Positions 51,537 to 54,184 of a stretch of 54,184 nt of DNA are shown here, one piece after another (position 1 is the first letter of the stretch; every line of letters starts with the position of its first letter). The stretch is from NCBI GenBank assembly GCA_022730375.1, contig DZDA01000006.1:1-54184 (forward strand), read 5' to 3'. The translations under genes and the position numbers were made by a program. The stretch is from Thiomonas intermedia (lineage in GTDB: Bacteria > Pseudomonadota > Gammaproteobacteria > Burkholderiales > Burkholderiaceae_C). The notes below the pieces were generated by a model. It worked only from the letters and a program-made list of their open reading frames with translations, was not told the DNA's origin and did no database searches.

Positions 51537-51669
51537 GGTGACTCCTGGCGAGCGTTAGAAAGGTGAAAAGGCAGAGATGGAGAAGCTGCAAAGAAGCGGG
51601 ACCACAAGGAGCTAGGCGACCGGACCTCGATCAGCCGCGATTCGGCCCCGGTCAGCCGGGCAACGGCGC

Positions 51670-52548
51670 TCAGCCTTGCTTGGCTGCAGCCATCTGCGCG
51701 GCCACCTCTTCCGCAAAATTCTCCGACTTTTTTTCGATGCCCTCACCCACCACATACAGGGTGAAACCGTGCACCGTGGTGTTGGCGGATTTCAGCATCT
51801 GCTCGACCGTCTGCTTGTCGTTCTTGACGAACACCTGATCGAACAGCGAGACTTCCTTGAGGTATTTCTGCACCGAGCCTTCAACCATTTTGGCAATGAT
51901 CTCGGCGGGCTTGCCCGACTCGGCCGCTTTCTGCGAGGCGATTGAACGCTCTTTCTCGATCAGATCGGCGGGCACCTGAGACGACGACAGCGCCACCGGC
52001 TTCATCGCGGCGATGTGCATGGCCACATCCTTGGCGGCCACTTCGTCGCCGGCAAACTCGACCATCACGCCGATGCGCGTACCGTGCAGGTAGCTCACCA
52101 GCTTGTGATCGCCTGCAAAACGCTTGAAGCGGCGAATGGTCATGTTCTCGCCGATCTTGCCGATCAGCTTGCTGCGGCGCGCTTCGATGGTTTCGCCATC
52201 GAGCGTCAGTGCCGACAGCGCTGCCACGTCGGCAGGGCTCTGCGCCGCGATCAGCTGGGTCAGGTCTTTGCCGAAGGCCAGGAAATCGTCATTCTTGGCC
52301 ACGAAATCGGTTTCGCAGTTCAGCTCGATCAGCGCGCCGGTCGTGCCGTTGATGTACGCCGCCACGATGCCTTCAGCCGTCACGCGCGAAGCCGCCTTGC
52401 TGGCCTTGCTGCCGAGCTTGACGCGCAGGATTTCCTCAGCTCGATCCATATCGCCTTCGGCCTCGGTCAGCGCCTTCTTGCACTCCATCATCGGGGCATC
52501 GGTCTTGGCACGCAGTTCTGCCACCATGCTTGCGGTAATTGCCGCCAT
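51670..52548 (-). CDS. tsf: Elongation factor Ts
   Basis: [54 protein letters not shown]. Confidence 0.97.
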   Translation of the reverse strand: MAAITASMVAELRAKTDAPMMECKKALTEAEGDMDRAEEILRVKLGSKASKAASRVTAEGIVAAYINGTTGALIELNCETDFVAKNDDFLAFGKDLTQLIAAQSPADVAALSALTLDGETIEARRSKLIGKIGENMTIRRFKRFAGDHKLVSYLHGTRIGVMVEFAGDEVAAKDVAMHIAAMKPVALSSSQVPADLIEKERSIASQKAAESGKPAEIIAKMVEGSVQKYLKEVSLFDQVFVKNDKQTVEQMLKSANTTVHGFTLYVVGEGIEKKSENFAEEVAAQMAAAKQG

Positions 52549-52587
52549 TGTTGAACTCCTTGAAATCGAAAACTAGAAACGCAGTTG

Positions 52588-52615
52588 AAAAAAAGGGGCT
52601 GTGAATCGCAGCCCC
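52588..52615 (-). terminator. Intercistronic terminator between rpsB and tsf
   Basis: Minus strand GGGGCTG-CGATTCA-CAGCCCC followed by TTTTTTT. Confidence 0.8.
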
Positions 52616-52669
52616 GGGGTGTTTCAGGCCGGTGAATCGGGCCGTTGCAGCAGGATCATCGTGGCCCCG

Positions 52670-53428
52670 TCAGGCGGCAGGCGCGTCTTCCTGAACTTCG
52701 ACGAATTCTTCTTCGCCTTCGGAGACGGCTTGCACGACTTCATTGACCGCGTCGTTCTTGCCTTCCAGGATGGCATCGGCCATGCCCTGCGCATACAGCG
52801 TCACGGCTTTGGCCGAGTCGTCGTTGCCCGGAATGATGTGAGTCACGCCCAGCGGGGAATGGTTGGTGTCGACCACGCCGATCACCGGAATGCCCAACGT
52901 CTTCGCCTCGGCGATGGCAATCTTGTGGTAGCCCACGTCGATGACGAAAATCGCATCGGGCAGAGCCGCCATGTCTTGGATGCCGCCGATGGACTTTTCC
53001 AGCTTTTCCATTTCGCGCTGGAAGGTCAGCGCTTCTTTTTTGCTCATCTGCTCAAGCACGCCCTCGGCCGCCTGGGCCTGCATGTCCTTGAGCTTCTTGA
53101 TCGAGGTCTTGACCGTCTTGAAGTTGGTCAGCATGCCGCCGAGCCAGCGCTGGTCAACATAGGGCATGCCGCAACGCTCGGCCTGTTCACGCACGATTTC
53201 ACCAGCCTGACGCTTGGTGCCGACGAACAGAATGGTGCCGCGGCGCGCAGCAAGCTGGCGGGCGAACTTGACGGCGTCCAGATACATCGGCAACGTCTTT
53301 TCGAGGTTGACGATATGGATTTTGTTGCGATGGCCGTAAATGAAAGGGGCCATCTTGGGGTTCCAGAAACGGGTTTGGTGACCGAAGTGCACCCCGGCTT
53401 CCAGCATTTGACGCATTGAGACTGACAT
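52670..53428 (-). CDS. rpsB: 30S ribosomal protein S2
   Basis: [49 protein letters not shown]. Confidence 0.97.
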   Translation of the reverse strand: MSVSMRQMLEAGVHFGHQTRFWNPKMAPFIYGHRNKIHIVNLEKTLPMYLDAVKFARQLAARRGTILFVGTKRQAGEIVREQAERCGMPYVDQRWLGGMLTNFKTVKTSIKKLKDMQAQAAEGVLEQMSKKEALTFQREMEKLEKSIGGIQDMAALPDAIFVIDVGYHKIAIAEAKTLGIPVIGVVDTNHSPLGVTHIIPGNDDSAKAVTLYAQGMADAILEGKNDAVNEVVQAVSEGEEEFVEVQEDAPAA

Positions 53429-53832
53429 AAAGTTTCCAATCCAAGTTGGGTCTGAAATCCGGCTCCGATTGGCACGCCGCCCAAATTCTCCAGTGCAAGC
53501 ACCGGACAACTTCGGCAGCGGCTCAACACCTGGTTGAGCCGGTTTGCGGGTGGTTTGCGCCAATTACCTCGTGCTGAATTTTGGGCGATCTGTCAAATCT
53601 CTCCCTCGGTCGCGTTGGTAGCATGGCGCGTTCGTTCTGTGCTGCTTTATGCAGGCCAGTCTCTTTCTTTTGCGCTGGCCCGGTGCTTTCTGAACGCTTT
53701 TTCTATGCCTTCATTCCGCACCGCACAAAACCCGAGCATCATAGCAGACATCCGTCCACCCACACTGACTGACAGGCTCGGCCCCGTCCTGCGTCCTCCA
53801 CTCTTTCTTTTTCAGCTCGCCGCTCGTCTCTT

Positions 53833-54184
53833 ATGTCCGAACATCCTTTGCGTCAGCAGCTTCACAACGAGATCCACGCCCGCCCGTTCGAGCGAGTGGG
53901 TGCGCCGGCGCAGGTCAGCCATCAAGTGATGCTGGTCAATCCGGCCGAGTCGCAACAGGCGTTCGAACACCTCAGTGAACTGCTCGGCAATCTGCACCTG
54001 CCGCCGCCCTCGTCGGGCAGCATGTTTCACACTGAGCAGATCGGCCCGGTGCGCCTGCGCTGGGAGCGCCACGGCGAGTTCGTCAGCTACACCTTCATTA
54101 CGCACGAGGCCCTCGGCCCGGAAGATCCGCTGTTTGAACGCTGCGCCTGCGACCGCGTTTCAGCGGAATGGCTGGCGCGCATTC
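53833..54184 (+). CDS. DUF3422 family protein, truncated by the window end
   Basis: MSEHPLRQQLHNEIHARPFERVGAPAQVSHQVMLV...; open frame to the last base. Confidence 0.75.
   Translation, partial: MSEHPLRQQLHNEIHARPFERVGAPAQVSHQVMLVNPAESQQAFEHLSELLGNLHLPPPSSGSMFHTEQIGPVRLRWERHGEFVSYTFITHEALGPEDPLFERCACDRVSAEWLARI

Noticed and set aside
1-54184. CRISPR array, transposase, integrase, prophage or toxin-antitoxin module
   Set aside because: No regularly spaced repeats and no recognisable mobile-element proteins were found on reading both strands; the region is largely conserved core genome.

Overview
The window looks like a GC-rich betaproteobacterial (Burkholderiales, possibly Thiomonas-like; inferred from gene content only) chromosomal segment. 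Its left end (about 0.2-12.6 kb) carries a compact two-gene hybrid NRPS-PKS locus. The hand-read domain order is [C-like remnant]-A-PCP-KS-AT-ACP-aminotransferase (gene 1) and C-A-PCP-C-PCP (gene 2). There is no ketoreductase, thioesterase, PPTase or transporter nearby. The domain logic suggests a 3,4-diamino acid ('aminostatine'-like) building block, which is the main candidate for undescribed biology. The rest is mostly conserved housekeeping DNA: rnhA/methyltransferase/gloB/mltD; CoA-transferase, MAPEG, symporter + DUF3311; DsrE-like protein; hom-thrC-mobB-moeA-moaD-moaE; an aminotransferase; bcp; PhoH-like; dnaB; rpsF-priB-rpsR-rplI; ppsA/ppsR + DegV-like; and the rpsB-tsf-pyrH-frr-uppS-cdsA-dxr-rseP-bamA-skp-lpxD-fabZ-lpxA-lpxB-rnhB-spoU superoperon. 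Smaller oddities are two perfect hairpins embedded in frame in the KS-AT linker, a priB that seems to lack an ATG/GTG/TTG start, and a divergent DegV-like protein next to ppsR. No rRNA, tRNA, CRISPR, transposase or phage gene could be supported.
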